Shown: positions 6,917-14,494, counted from the stretch's first letter. The stretch: 17,818 nt of DNA from Acidobacteriota bacterium (GCA_021819255.1 JAKART010000006.1:1-17818); one strand, 5' to 3'. A program made the numbers and translations. The notes: generated by a model not told the origin, from the sequence alone.

Positions 6917-8062
6917 ATGCCTCTGCTCCACCCATCCCGCTCTTCGTCCGTTCCCGCCGCGCCACGTCTGGACAGCCTCTACCCCCGCTCGGCCATCCCG
7001 GGGGGCAGCTTTGAGGTCTTAGGCTCCCATCTGCTGGGCGCTGACCCGGCCCACCCTTCTGACCCACCGCAATTGCCGTCAGCCTTCTTCGGAGAGATTC
7101 CGGCCACCTTTGATATGGCTCGTTCAACGCGCGCCGTGATTCGCGTACCATCCGGCGCCATCTCCTCCGGACTCTCACTGCGGAACCACGGTTTGATCAG
7201 CAACCACCTCCACGCCAATATCGGCGTTCCCATGGTGGAAGACCTGCACGTCATCTCCAACCCGGCCGTGGACGCCGATGGCAACATCTTCGCCATGGTC
7301 TCCGGTCCGCGTGGAGAACAGGTTCCCGTCTCCATCTATCGCGTCGCTCGCGATCTGCAGGTGACAGCCTTTACCCGTGGCCTGCTCAATGTCTCGGCTC
7401 TGGCCTTCGGCCGCGATGCCAACCTCTATGCCAGCTCCCGCTCGGAGGGGACGATCTACCGCATCACCCCAACGGGAGTCGTCTCCACCTTTGCCGAAGG
7501 CATGGGCATCGCCACCGGCATCGCCTTCGATCGCGACGGGAATCTGTTTGTCGGCGACCGCTCCGGAACCATCTTCAAAATCGTTCCTGCAGCCCTGGAT
7601 CCGGATCGCGAAGATCCTCTCGTTCTCAGCCCGCAGCAACCAGGCGCTGCCGGAGAGATCTTCGTCTTCGCGACGCTCGAGCCCTCGACCGCCTTCTATC
7701 ACCTCTGTTTCCACCCCGATGGAACCCTGATGGTCACCACCCCGACCTACAGCTCTCACCAGCCCATCTACGCTATCAATCCTCACGGCGAAACCAGCAT
7801 CTTCTACCGCGGCCTCGGCCGCCCCCAGGGCATGGCGTTTGACGTCGAGGGCAGTCTCTACGTGGCAGCCTCTCTGCGCGGCCATCGCGGACTCGTCCGC
7901 CTGTGGCGCTCCCGCGAGACCGGCGGTCTCGAGTCTGAACTGATTGTGGCCGGCAATGACCTGATCGGCCTTTGCTTCCTGGATGACGGCTGCGCGGCGC
8001 TGGCCACCAACTCCACCCTCTATCACGCCGACCTGGGCATCCAGGGCCTGCCACTGATCTGA
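6917..8062 (+). CDS. IPT/TIG-like domain plus NHL/SMP-30-type beta-propeller protein
   Basis: A 381-residue protein starting at ATG 6917, 55 nt after pgpA. Residues about 16-95 (PRLDSLYPRSAIPGGSFEVL onward, then AVIRVPSGAISSGLSL) resemble an IPT/TIG immunoglobulin-like domain. From about residue 105, blades recur with the NHL/SMP-30 pattern AVDADGNIFAMVSG, LAFGRDANLYASSRSEGTIY, IAFDRDGNLFVGDRSGTIFK, CFHPDGTLMVTTP and MAFDVEGSLYVAAS, giving about five to six blades. No signal peptide or membrane segment is seen, so it is probably cytosolic. Gluconolactonase-like chemistry is possible, but I cannot point to conserved metal ligands; a binding role is equally possible. The frame is open upstream through the pgpA 3' end, but that is a shadow of pgpA. 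A TACCCT hexamer 9 nt before the ATG may be its -10. Confidence 0.8.
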   Translation: MPLLHPSRSSSVPAAPRLDSLYPRSAIPGGSFEVLGSHLLGADPAHPSDPPQLPSAFFGEIPATFDMARSTRAVIRVPSGAISSGLSLRNHGLISNHLHANIGVPMVEDLHVISNPAVDADGNIFAMVSGPRGEQVPVSIYRVARDLQVTAFTRGLLNVSALAFGRDANLYASSRSEGTIYRITPTGVVSTFAEGMGIATGIAFDRDGNLFVGDRSGTIFKIVPAALDPDREDPLVLSPQQPGAAGEIFVFATLEPSTAFYHLCFHPDGTLMVTTPTYSSHQPIYAINPHGETSIFYRGLGRPQGMAFDVEGSLYVAASLRGHRGLVRLWRSRETGGLESELIVAGNDLIGLCFLDDGCAALATNSTLYHADLGIQGLPLI

Positions 8063-8528
8063 CCCGGCTGCGGAGGCCCTTGGCGCCCCAAGACTACCGT
8101 GACCTCAAGACCACCGCGATCGCAAAACCACCGCGACCTCAAGACCCATAGCCTGGGAGGCGTCATCTTTGAAACCGGCGCGCCGCCCGCAGCCGGAACA
8201 TCCCGCGGCGCTCTCCCACCCCGAGACCCGGCCCCGGCTGCAACCAAATGCAAAAGGGCCAGTCCCCTTTCGAGAACCAGCCCCTCTGCTGTCCGAATCT
8301 CTCGAAGACCTGGCTTCGGTCCCAAGTCATTCCCTGACGGCCTCGTCGTCCCTCAGAACCTCCGGGCTAGCCCGACGGTCCCTCGTTCCTTCGTGGCGTC
8401 CAAGACTGCGAGCCTTGTCTTTGCCAGCTTGCCTCTGGTTGCCCAAAGTGAGTCTCGCGTCCGAGCCTCGCTGCCTCCGACTCTTCTCTCTTCTCTGGAA
8501 GATCTCTCTTCCGTTGCAAAGAATCCTC

Positions 8529-8587
8529 GCACAAAAATAGAGCTTTGCAACACCAAAAAATCTGTGCAAATCTCCTCTTTTTTGTGC
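8529..8587. repeat. AT-rich 59-bp nested palindrome
   Basis: Outer arms GCACAAAAATAGAG (8529-8542) and CTCTTTTTTGTGC (8575-8587) pair with one bulged base; an inner pair, TTTGCA (8544-8549) and TGCAAA (8565-8570), continues the same stem. It stands out as AT-rich within GC-rich surroundings. On either strand the stem ends in A/T runs, so a bidirectional terminator between the propeller gene and cinA is possible; a dispersed intergenic palindrome or a small RNA are alternatives. Confidence 0.7.
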
Positions 8588-8784
8588 TTAACTTCGGCTG
8601 AAACATCGGGCACACCCGGCAAGCCATCTGCGGCTGCGACGGCTCTTCTGAGATCTCCGCGAATTGCGGCGAATCTCGCGCCTCACGAGCCCCCCGGCCG
8701 GCGTCGAACAACATCAGCCTCTGTTGAGCCTCCCTCCATAGCTCCATCCATCCCGTTGGTCTTCTGAGGCGGCGCCGGGCAGGG

Positions 8785-8790
8785 TACCAT
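8785..8790 (+). promoter_or_regulatory. Candidate -10 element of cinA (leaderless-type spacing)
   Basis: TACCAT ends 8 nt before the cinA ATG at 8799, with a weak TTCTGA 17 nt further upstream as a possible -35. The interval GAAGACAA contains no strong Shine-Dalgarno sequence. Confidence 0.4.
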
Positions 8791-8798
8791 GAAGACAA

Positions 8799-10052
8799 AT
8801 GCTCGCCGAGATCATCGCCGTTGGCTCTGAGTTGCTTACGCCGTACCGGCAAGATACCAACTCCCTCTATCTCACAGCCGGCCTGAATGAGCTGGGCGTG
8901 ACGGTAGCCTTCAAAACCATCGTTGGAGATCAGCGCGAAAACCTCACCTCCAGCGTCGAGGCCGCCCTCAACCGCGCTGATATCGTGATTCTCTCCGGCG
9001 GCCTTGGACCGACAGAAGACGACCTGACCCGGGAGTGCGTGGCGCAAGCCCTGCAGCTTCCGCTGGAGCCTGACCAGCTTCTTCTGGACGAGCTGCAGCA
9101 GCGTTTTGCCTCCCGCAACCTGCAGATGACGGAGAACAACTGCCGCCAGGCAGACCATATCCATGGCTCTACCATTCTGCCCAACCGCAACGGCAGCGCT
9201 CCTGGGCAGTGGATCGAGATCACCTTCAACGGCAGTCGCAAGCTGGTCGCTCTTCTTCCCGGCCCTCCGGGTGAACTTCAGCCGATCTTCGACTCCGAGT
9301 GCAAGCCGCGTCTGGCCGCCGCCCTCTCCCCCAACCACCTTGCCCGCCGTCAACTGCGCATGACGCTGCTTGCGGAGAGCCAGGTGGACGCCCGCTGCGC
9401 GCCCATCTACAAGACGTTCCCTGACGTCCAGACCACCATCCTCGCAGGCAACGCCGAAATCCAGCTCCACTTCTCCTGCGTCAAGCCCACTCTGGCGGAA
9501 GCCGAAGCGCGCGTGGAGGCCGTCGCCGACGCGGTCTCCAGGGAGATGGGCGACGATGTCTTCTCCAGCAACGGTGAGCCGCTGGAGGAGGTGGTTCTGC
9601 TGATGCTTGGCGTCCGCCACCACACCCTGGCCGTCGCTGAGAGCTGTACGGGTGGACTCATTGGTCAGCGACTGACCTCCATTCCCAACAGCTCGCGGGT
9701 ATTTCTGGGCGGCGCCATTGCTTACTCCAACCGTAGCAAGACGGCGCTGGCCGACGTTCCTTCCTATCTGATCGACGAGCACGGCGCGGTCTCCGAGGCC
9801 GTGGCGCGCGCCCTGGCGGAAGGAATCCGCCGCCGCGTCGGAAGCTCCCTGGCCTTGAGTATCACCGGCATCGCCGGCCCGGGTGCTCCGCGCGGTCGAG
9901 ACGCTCAAAAGCCCATCGGGCTGGTCTACCTTGCCCTTACCGACGGCAAGGAGACTCAGGTTCAAGAGATCACCCTCCGAGGGAGTCGCGACCGGATCCG
10001 CCTCTGGGCCGCCCAGCACGCCCTGGAGACGCTCCGCCGGCGCCTGCTCTAG
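8799..10052 (+). CDS. cinA: CinA-family protein (ADP-ribose pyrophosphatase / NMN deamidase)
   Basis: A full-length two-domain CinA of 417 residues. The N-terminal COG1058/MoaB-like domain (about 1-170) has IIAVGSELL, LSGGLGPTEDDLT (65-77) and LLPGPPGEL (152-160). The C-terminal PncC-type domain (about 260-417) has AVAESCTGGLIG (278-289), GGAIAYSNRSK (304-314) and SITGIAGPGAP (354-364), the conserved boxes of NMN amidohydrolases. By family, it recycles nicotinamide mononucleotide to NaMN in NAD salvage and may hydrolyse ADP-ribose; a competence link exists only in some lineages. Start ATG 8799 gives MLAEIIAVGSELL, the usual N-terminus. It is followed 94 nt later by plsY. Confidence 0.95.
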   Translation: MLAEIIAVGSELLTPYRQDTNSLYLTAGLNELGVTVAFKTIVGDQRENLTSSVEAALNRADIVILSGGLGPTEDDLTRECVAQALQLPLEPDQLLLDELQQRFASRNLQMTENNCRQADHIHGSTILPNRNGSAPGQWIEITFNGSRKLVALLPGPPGELQPIFDSECKPRLAAALSPNHLARRQLRMTLLAESQVDARCAPIYKTFPDVQTTILAGNAEIQLHFSCVKPTLAEAEARVEAVADAVSREMGDDVFSSNGEPLEEVVLLMLGVRHHTLAVAESCTGGLIGQRLTSIPNSSRVFLGGAIAYSNRSKTALADVPSYLIDEHGAVSEAVARALAEGIRRRVGSSLALSITGIAGPGAPRGRDAQKPIGLVYLALTDGKETQVQEITLRGSRDRIRLWAAQHALETLRRRLL

Positions 10053-10146
10053 GTCCCCGGGGCAGCACCAGGGCTTCGCTTCAAGTTGCCGCGGCAACAG
10101 CCCATCCATCTGAAATTCCAGGCTGCTACACTCATCTTCGAAGACC

Positions 10147-10818
10147 ATGATCCTCTGGCTCCTGACGCTCACAACGGCCTATCTGCTCGGCTCCATCCCC
10201 TTTGGCTATCTGCTGGTCCGGCTCCTGCGGAAAGAGGATGTTCGCGCCGTTGGCAGCGGCAACATCGGCGCCACCAACGTGGCCCGCGCCGGGGGAACTT
10301 CCCTCGGCCTGCTGACCCTCCTGTGTGACGCTCTCAAGGGCTATCTCAGCGTCTTTCTCGCCACGCACCTCGCCCCGCCGACCGCTCACGGTCCTTCCAC
10401 GCTGGCCGTATGCGCTGCAGTAGCTGCTGTAACCGGCCATATCTTCCCCGTATGGCTGCGCTTCCGCGGCGGCAAGGGAGTCGCCACCGCGCTGGGCGTC
10501 TTCCTGGCGCTCACGCCGATGGTGGCCTTGGCCGCCACCGGGGTCTTTGCTGTCGTCGTCGCCATCACCCGCTACGTCTCGCTCGGTTCCGTTCTGGCAG
10601 CTTTCTCCATTCCTCTGTTTGCGCTCCTGCTCCAGCAGCAGCGCTCTAACGCCCTTCTCGCCGGGCTCAGCGCCATTGCGATGTTCACCGTTGCCAAGCA
10701 TCAGGCCAACATTCGGCGCTTGCTGCGGGGCGCGGAAAACCGCCTCGGCAGTAAAAAGAGCGCCGCCGCGACGGATGACGGCAAGGCCCCCACCGCACCC
10801 AAAAGGGCCGAACCATGA
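10147..10818 (+). CDS. plsY: Glycerol-3-phosphate acyltransferase PlsY
   Basis: PlsY is the inner-membrane enzyme that transfers an acyl group from acyl-phosphate to sn-glycerol-3-phosphate, the first step of phospholipid synthesis. All three signature loops are present: GSGNIGATNVARAGG (36-50), GHIFPVWLRFRGGKGVAT (97-114) and KHQANIRRLLRGAENRLG (184-201). Five or so hydrophobic segments alternate with these loops (1-27, 52-74, 84-105, 115-141, 147-163). At 223 residues it is slightly longer than usual, owing to a charged Lys/Ala/Pro tail after residue 201. A TACACT at 10127-10132 could be its -10, leaving a short leader with GAAGA before the ATG. Its stop codon overlaps the gpsA start (ATGA), so the two are translationally coupled. 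Confidence 0.96.
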   Translation: MILWLLTLTTAYLLGSIPFGYLLVRLLRKEDVRAVGSGNIGATNVARAGGTSLGLLTLLCDALKGYLSVFLATHLAPPTAHGPSTLAVCAAVAAVTGHIFPVWLRFRGGKGVATALGVFLALTPMVALAATGVFAVVVAITRYVSLGSVLAAFSIPLFALLLQQQRSNALLAGLSAIAMFTVAKHQANIRRLLRGAENRLGSKKSAAATDDGKAPTAPKRAEP

Positions 10819-11810
10819 GCCGCATCGCTGTCATCGGGGCAGGCGCCTGGGGAACTGCGCTTACCATCTCTCTGGCTCGACGCGGCGGTCACCAACTCTC
10901 CCTTTGGGCCCACTCTCCCGGCCACGCCCTGCAACTGACAGAGAGCTTCGTCAATGATCGCTATCTGCCCGGTTTCAAACTTCCTCCCAGCCTGCGCATT
11001 ACCCACGACCTGGAGCACGCCGTGGCCGGCGCGGATCTGGTGCTGTGCGTAACGCCCTCGCAGGCGCTGCGCTCCATCATGCTGCAATTGGCTCCGCTGC
11101 TCGGCCCCCGGCAGGTGCTGCTCTCCGCCAGCAAGGGGATTGAAGAGCGAACCTTCCTGCGCACGTCGCAGATCATCTCCGAGTACGCCCCCGCCAACCC
11201 CGTCGGCGCCCTGGGGGGACCCTCCTTCGCCTATGAAGTCGCCGCGGGCATGCCCACCGCCATTGCCGTGGCCATAGAGGATCCAGCTTTGGGCAAGCGT
11301 CTGCAGGACGACTTCAGCTCGGCTTCCTTGCGCGCCTACCGCAACCAGGATGTCATTGGCACCGAACTAGGAGGGGCGCTCAAGAACGTCATCGCCGTAG
11401 CTGCCGGCGTGGTGACGGGGCTGGAACTGGGGCATAACGCCACCGCCGCGCTGATCACCCGCGGCAATGCGGAGATCGCACGTCTTACGATGGCTTGCGG
11501 TGGCCGCCGGGAGACCATGTCCGGCCTCTCCGGCATCGGTGACCTGGTGCTTACCTGCACCGCAGGCCTTTCGCGCAACCGGGCAGTGGGCGTGGAACTC
11601 GGCAGAGGGAAGAAACTTCATGAAGTGATCGCAGAGCTCAATGGCAAGGTGGCTGAAGGCATCCTGACCACGGCTGCGGCGCTTGGTCTGGCTCGCCGCC
11701 ACGGCGTGGAGATGCCGATCACCGAACAAGTGGAGGCCATCCTTCACCACGGCAAATCCCCCCTGGATGCCATAGGCGAGCTCATGGCTCGGCCGGGTCG
11801 CATCGAGTAA
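10815..11810 (+). CDS. gpsA: NAD(P)-dependent glycerol-3-phosphate dehydrogenase
   Basis: GpsA reduces dihydroxyacetone phosphate to sn-glycerol-3-phosphate, the substrate of PlsY encoded just upstream. The 331-residue length is normal. The Rossmann glycine motif is IAVIGAGAWGTALT (4-17), then SASKGIEE (104-111), GGPSFAYEVAAG (134-145), the catalytic lysine in GGALKNVIAVAAGV (Lys190), and the C-terminal substrate-site signature SGLSGIGDLVLTCT plus SRNR (236-256). The 4-nt overlap with plsY places both in one transcription unit, a sensible pairing because the product of one feeds the other. ftsY follows after 26 nt. Confidence 0.97.
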   Translation: MSRIAVIGAGAWGTALTISLARRGGHQLSLWAHSPGHALQLTESFVNDRYLPGFKLPPSLRITHDLEHAVAGADLVLCVTPSQALRSIMLQLAPLLGPRQVLLSASKGIEERTFLRTSQIISEYAPANPVGALGGPSFAYEVAAGMPTAIAVAIEDPALGKRLQDDFSSASLRAYRNQDVIGTELGGALKNVIAVAAGVVTGLELGHNATAALITRGNAEIARLTMACGGRRETMSGLSGIGDLVLTCTAGLSRNRAVGVELGRGKKLHEVIAELNGKVAEGILTTAAALGLARRHGVEMPITEQVEAILHHGKSPLDAIGELMARPGRIE

Positions 11811-11823
11811 CCACTTGCTCCGC

Positions 11824-11829
11824 TAAACT
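11824..11829 (+). promoter_or_regulatory. Candidate -10 element of ftsY (leaderless-type spacing)
   Basis: TAAACT ends 7 nt before the ftsY ATG in the short gpsA-ftsY gap; the interval AAAACGG has no real Shine-Dalgarno sequence. No -35 box is evident. ftsY could also be read through from gpsA. Confidence 0.4.
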
Positions 11830-11836
11830 AAAACGG

Positions 11837-12850
11837 ATGGCCTTTTCAATCTTCGGCAAGCGCGATAACCCGTCCTCGGGCACTCCAACCCAGGTGCAAG
11901 CAACACCGCCCTCGCCCGCAGGCGAAGCCGCCGTGACGGGTGGTTTGCTGGCCCGCATGAAGAAGGCCGTCGCCCGCACCCGCGAGTCGCTGTCCAGTTC
12001 CCTGGCCTCGGTCATCGCCCTGACGCGCGAGGTGGACGAAGCCTCGCTCGACGACCTGGAACTGGCCCTTTTATCCTGCGATATCGGGTCCACTACTACC
12101 AACCAGATTCTCCAGGTATTGCGTGAGCGGGCTCTCCAACACGGCATCGCGGACGGAGCCTCGCTCAAGCTTCTCCTGAAACAGGAGATCCTCCGCATCC
12201 TCCGCTCCGTGGAGACGCCTGTGGCGCACCCCGCAGCTTCGCCCGAGGTGATCATGATGGTAGGCGTCAACGGCACAGGAAAGACCACGACCAGCGGCAA
12301 GCTGGCCGCGCTCTTCCGCCGGGAAGGCCACACCGTGCTCCTCTGCGCTGCCGACACCTTTCGCGCGGCCGCCATCGAGCAACTCGAGGTCTGGGCGCAA
12401 CGCTCCTCTGTCGATCTGATTCGCACCCGCCAGGGCGGCGATCCCTCCGCCGCCCTGTTTGACGCGCTCGCCGCGGCCAAGGCACGCTCCACCGGAATGC
12501 TGATCGTGGACACCGCCGGTCGCCTGCACACCAAGTCCGACCTCATGAAGGAGTTGGACAAGATGCGCCGCACCGCCGAACGCCTGCTGCCCGGAGCACC
12601 TCATCAGACGCTGCTGGTGATTGACGCCACCACGGGCCAGAACGGCCTCCAGCAGGCTCGCCTCTTCACCGAGGCCGCGCACGTCACCGGCATCGTCCTT
12701 ACCAAGCTGGATGGCAGCGCCAAGGGCGGAATCGTCGTCGCCATTGCACAGGAGTTGGGCCTGCCCGTCCGTTACGCCGGCATCGGCGAAAAACTCGAAG
12801 ACATCATCCCGTTCGACGCTGAAGCCTTCGTCGACGCTCTTCTCAACTAG
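11837..12850 (+). CDS. ftsY: Signal recognition particle receptor FtsY
   Basis: FtsY is the membrane-associated SRP GTPase that docks ribosome-nascent chains at the Sec translocon. The 337-residue protein has a very short N-terminal A region (about 35 residues), the N domain helices (about 36-130), and the G domain with all GTPase motifs: [10 protein letters not shown] (P-loop, 143-152), [11 protein letters not shown] (173-183), [16 protein letters not shown] (225-240), [10 protein letters not shown] (289-298) and [13 protein letters not shown] (315-327). The C-terminus AFVDALLN is the usual end, so the gene is intact although its TAG is the last base triplet before foreign DNA begins. Confidence 0.97.
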   Translation: MAFSIFGKRDNPSSGTPTQVQATPPSPAGEAAVTGGLLARMKKAVARTRESLSSSLASVIALTREVDEASLDDLELALLSCDIGSTTTNQILQVLRERALQHGIADGASLKLLLKQEILRILRSVETPVAHPAASPEVIMMVGVNGTGKTTTSGKLAALFRREGHTVLLCAADTFRAAAIEQLEVWAQRSSVDLIRTRQGGDPSAALFDALAAAKARSTGMLIVDTAGRLHTKSDLMKELDKMRRTAERLLPGAPHQTLLVIDATTGQNGLQQARLFTEAAHVTGIVLTKLDGSAKGGIVVAIAQELGLPVRYAGIGEKLEDIIPFDAEAFVDALLN

Positions 12851-13430
12851 AGGGTGTTATGGACTTGGCACCAGCTTGGAGTCTTTGCTGGTGTTTGCCT
12901 TGTCGTCAGCATGGAAAGACGGGCAAGATACGCAAGGTGTACCCGTCTGATGTGACGGACGAGGAGTGGTGGTTTGTGTTGCCGTATTTGCTGCTGTGCC
13001 GGGCGGATGCGGGTCAGCGCGAGCATGAGTTGCGGGACCTGTTTGACGCGGTGCGGTATGTGGCCCGCAGCGGCTGTGCGGGGCGCATGATTCCGGGCGA
13101 TCTGCCGCCGTGGGCCGCGGTGTACCAGCCGTTCCGGCGCTGGTTGGATGCAGGGGTGTTCGAGACGCTGGTAGCCGATGTGCAGTCGACCGTGCGCGTG
13201 TGGGCCGGGCGCAAGGGGCAGCCGACGGCGATCTGCATCGACAGCCGCACGTTGCAGTCCACGCCCGAGTCGGGCGGCCGGGCCGGGTACGATGGCGCCA
13301 AGCGGCGTAAGGGATCGAAGGTTCACATCGCCGTCGACACGCTCGGCCACCTGCTTGCCCTGACCGTCACGCCAGCCGATCAGGGCGACCGCGACCAGGT
13401 CGCGCCCCTGGCCGAGCAGGTGCAGAAGGT
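12851..13430 (+). mobile_element. 5' remnant of an IS5-family insertion sequence
   Basis: IS-derived DNA begins right after the ftsY stop (sequence AGGGTGTTATGGACTTGG, a likely left end) and ends near 13430, where integrase sequence takes over. A 7-bp hairpin (CACCAGC 12869-12875, GCTGGTG 12887-12893) lies near the left end. The right end and right inverted repeat are absent, so the element cannot move by itself. The CTAG at the ftsY stop fits the TA-containing targets used by many IS5-family elements. Confidence 0.75.
12859..13430 (+). pseudogene. Truncated IS5-family transposase
   Basis: The frame encodes a typical IS5-type N-terminal half: KVYPSDVTDEEWWFVLPYL, the DUF4096-like segment YVARSGCAGRMIPGDLPPWA (about residues 69-88), then the start of the DDE domain with CIDSRTLQSTPESGGRAGYD, KGSKVHIAVDTLGHLLAL and TPADQGDRDQVAPLAEQVQ. 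The first catalytic Asp (in IDSRTLQ) is present; the second Asp (usually in VDQGYTG) and the Glu lie beyond the break and are missing. The frame then runs without meaning into integrase DNA. The real start may be ATG 12859 or an internal GTG before YPSDV. It is inactive by itself. Confidence 0.9.
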
Positions 13431-13903
13431 AAGATCGGCGTGTCCAAGAGATGGGCGAAGGGAAAGGACGGCGAAACGAAGACAGCCGCCTCCAACAGCA
13501 CTGTTCCATTGCATCCGATACTTGCTGAATACCTGAAGCAGTGGCACATCAACACACCCTACTCGAAGCCGAACGACTTCGTGTTTCCATCCCTCAAGCG
13601 TTTCGGCAAGGTTCCCATTTGGCCTTCAACTTCATTGCCGACCATTTGCGACCAGCGGCGAAAGCGGCAGGGGTCCAGGTGGCGGACGGACAGCGTTTGG
13701 GACTGCACAATTTCCGGCACAGCCTGGCAACATTTCTTTCAAATGGAGCCAAGATCCAACCGAAGACTGTACAGGGAATCTTGCGGCACGCCGACATCAA
13801 AACGACGCTCGGCCTCTACACGCAGGACAACAGCGATGAAAAGCAGGCCGCACAAGGCGCATTCTTGGATGCGATGGGGCTTGCAAGTTCAATGGTTCAG
13901 TAG
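13431..13903 (+). pseudogene. Tyrosine recombinase (phage/ICE-type integrase), 5'-truncated and frameshifted
   Basis: The first part reads KIGVSKRWAKGKDGETKTAA through HPILAEYLKQWH and FVFPSLKRFGK in one frame. Near 13600-13625 the homologous reading moves to another frame: NFIADHLRPAAKAAGVQVAD, HNFRHSLATFLSNG, TVQGILRHADIKTTLGLYTQ, to a stop at 13903. In the C-terminal catalytic domain the HxxR box (HNFRH), the second His (LRHAD) and the tyrosine nucleophile (LGLYTQ) are visible. The N-terminal DNA-binding domain and first catalytic Arg are missing because the IS fragment replaces them. The gene ends 66 nt from the tRNA-Asp remnant, the expected position of an integrase next to its attachment site. 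Confidence 0.9.
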
Positions 13904-13969
13904 GAATTGTGGAATGGATTGTGGATTGTCACTATCGGTCCCATACGAAGCTAAGTCTTTTGCTTTGTA

Positions 13970-14012
13970 TGGCGGGGACGACGGGGCTCGAACCCGCGAC
14001 CTCTGCCGTGAC
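13970..14012 (-). other. 3' half of tRNA-Asp(GUC): attachment-site remnant
   Basis: Read on the minus strand, this 43-nt segment begins GTCAC (anticodon G34-U35-C36 plus two loop bases) and continues with the GGCAG anticodon-stem strand, AGGTC variable loop, GCGGG-TTCGAGC-CCCGT T-arm, acceptor strand, discriminator G and an encoded CCA. This matches the 3' half of tRNA-Asp, including G73. The 5' half is not present: upstream bases (GGTTCACC) do not pair with GGCAG. Such fragments are left when an integrase recombines at the anticodon loop, and the integrase remnant is adjacent. Translated frames over this stretch give the GLEPATSAVT / GARTRDLCRD peptides often seen as spurious ORFs. It is not a functional tRNA. 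Confidence 0.85.
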
Positions 14013-14055
14013 GGTGAACCGGAGACGCGTAACTTATAGAAATCAGGAGGCACGG

Positions 14056-14133
14056 ATGGCCCGTTTTAGCTCCCTGAGACACCCTTGGCAACGCTTATTG
14101 GCCCCTTATCGAACCCGCGTCCTCTGCCCTTGA
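14056..14133 (+). CDS. Very short ORF with a strong ribosome-binding site, possibly a cut gene start
   Basis: AGGAGG at 14045-14050 lies 5 nt before ATG 14056, the best Shine-Dalgarno match in this part of the window. The frame encodes MARFSSLRHPWQRLLAPYRT and stops after 25 residues, its last codons lying in the second tRNA-Asp-like copy. It may be the 5' end of an element gene cut by recombination at that site, a leader peptide, or chance. I recognise no family. Confidence 0.2.
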   Translation: MARFSSLRHPWQRLLAPYRTRVLCP

Positions 14134-14267
14134 GACCTCTGCCCACGCCGCATGAATGCTGGCGATTTCACGCGAAACCTCTGCCCAAGATCTTCCAAAT
14201 TATGTAGATTCCACTCCAAACCTCTGCAGTAGATCGGCAGAGGCCGTGGGTTCAATAAGACCTCTGC
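14109..14267 (-). repeat. Degenerate tRNA-Asp-like copy and ACCTCTGC motif series
   Basis: Positions 14109-14128 match 19 of 20 bases of the tRNA-Asp remnant (13988-14007). Beyond it the octamer ACCTCTGC recurs at 14135, 14177, 14220 and 14260, giving intervals of 42, 43 and 40 nt; a complementary GGCAGAGG is at about 14236-14243. The first two units also share a partly conserved tail (GATTTCACGCGAA versus GATTCCACTCCAA). Read on the minus strand each motif is GCAGAGGT, the anticodon-stem/variable-loop boundary of the tRNA. The pattern suggests successive attachment-site scars; units are too diverged and the motif too short for a CRISPR array. Confidence 0.6.
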
Positions 14268-14494
14268 TTCGTTCCCCACCTGGTTGGCCCTCATCGCAAG
14301 AAGTCTAGGAAAGCGTTTCTTCCGAAGGCCACCAATAACCTTCGCTGAAAGCTTCCATGCTTCGCCCCGGATGCGGACAATCAGTTTATCCCACACCATT
14401 GCAAATGCTCTCAAGGCTTCCTGTTCATCGAAGTGGACTTCAGCCGGAAGGAGAGGATCAATATTTTCGCCCAAGCTGCTGATGGGCTTGGCAG

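Larger units (their letters stand above)
8063..8798. other. 736-nt intergenic region with no convincing gene
   Basis: Open frames exist on both strands but are Ser/Pro/Arg-rich with no recognisable domain, and I treat them as spurious. Contents: two copies of CTCAAGACC within a longer near-repeat (about 8094-8113 and 8128-8147), a perfect 12-bp palindrome CGGGCTAGCCCG at 8363-8374, an AT-rich palindrome at 8529-8587 (separate entry), and the cinA -10-like element at its end. Confidence 0.55.

Noticed and set aside
8099..8767. Open frame of 222 codons in the gap before cinA
   Set aside because: Ser/Pro/Arg-rich composition, no domain, overlaps direct repeats and the AT-rich palindrome; several other frames are equally open here.
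8367..10172. 601-codon minus-strand frame opposite cinA
   Set aside because: It is a shadow of cinA in GC-rich DNA; the cinA product is a full, recognisable family member.
13909..14133. ORF giving GLEPATSAVT-type peptide
   Set aside because: This is translation of the tRNA-Asp remnant, a familiar spurious-ORF pattern, not a gene.
14135..14267. CRISPR-like spacing of short repeats
   Set aside because: The shared motif is only 8-11 nt, the units diverge, and there are no cas genes; a tRNA-att origin explains the motif better.
14106..14474. Minus-strand frame ending in the tRNA-like repeats (contains LRAFAMVWDKLIVRIRGEAW)
   Set aside because: The stretch 14270-14474 has protein-like codon use on the minus strand and could be a gene fragment, but I recognise no family, it has no good start, and its last third is made of repeat-derived sequence.
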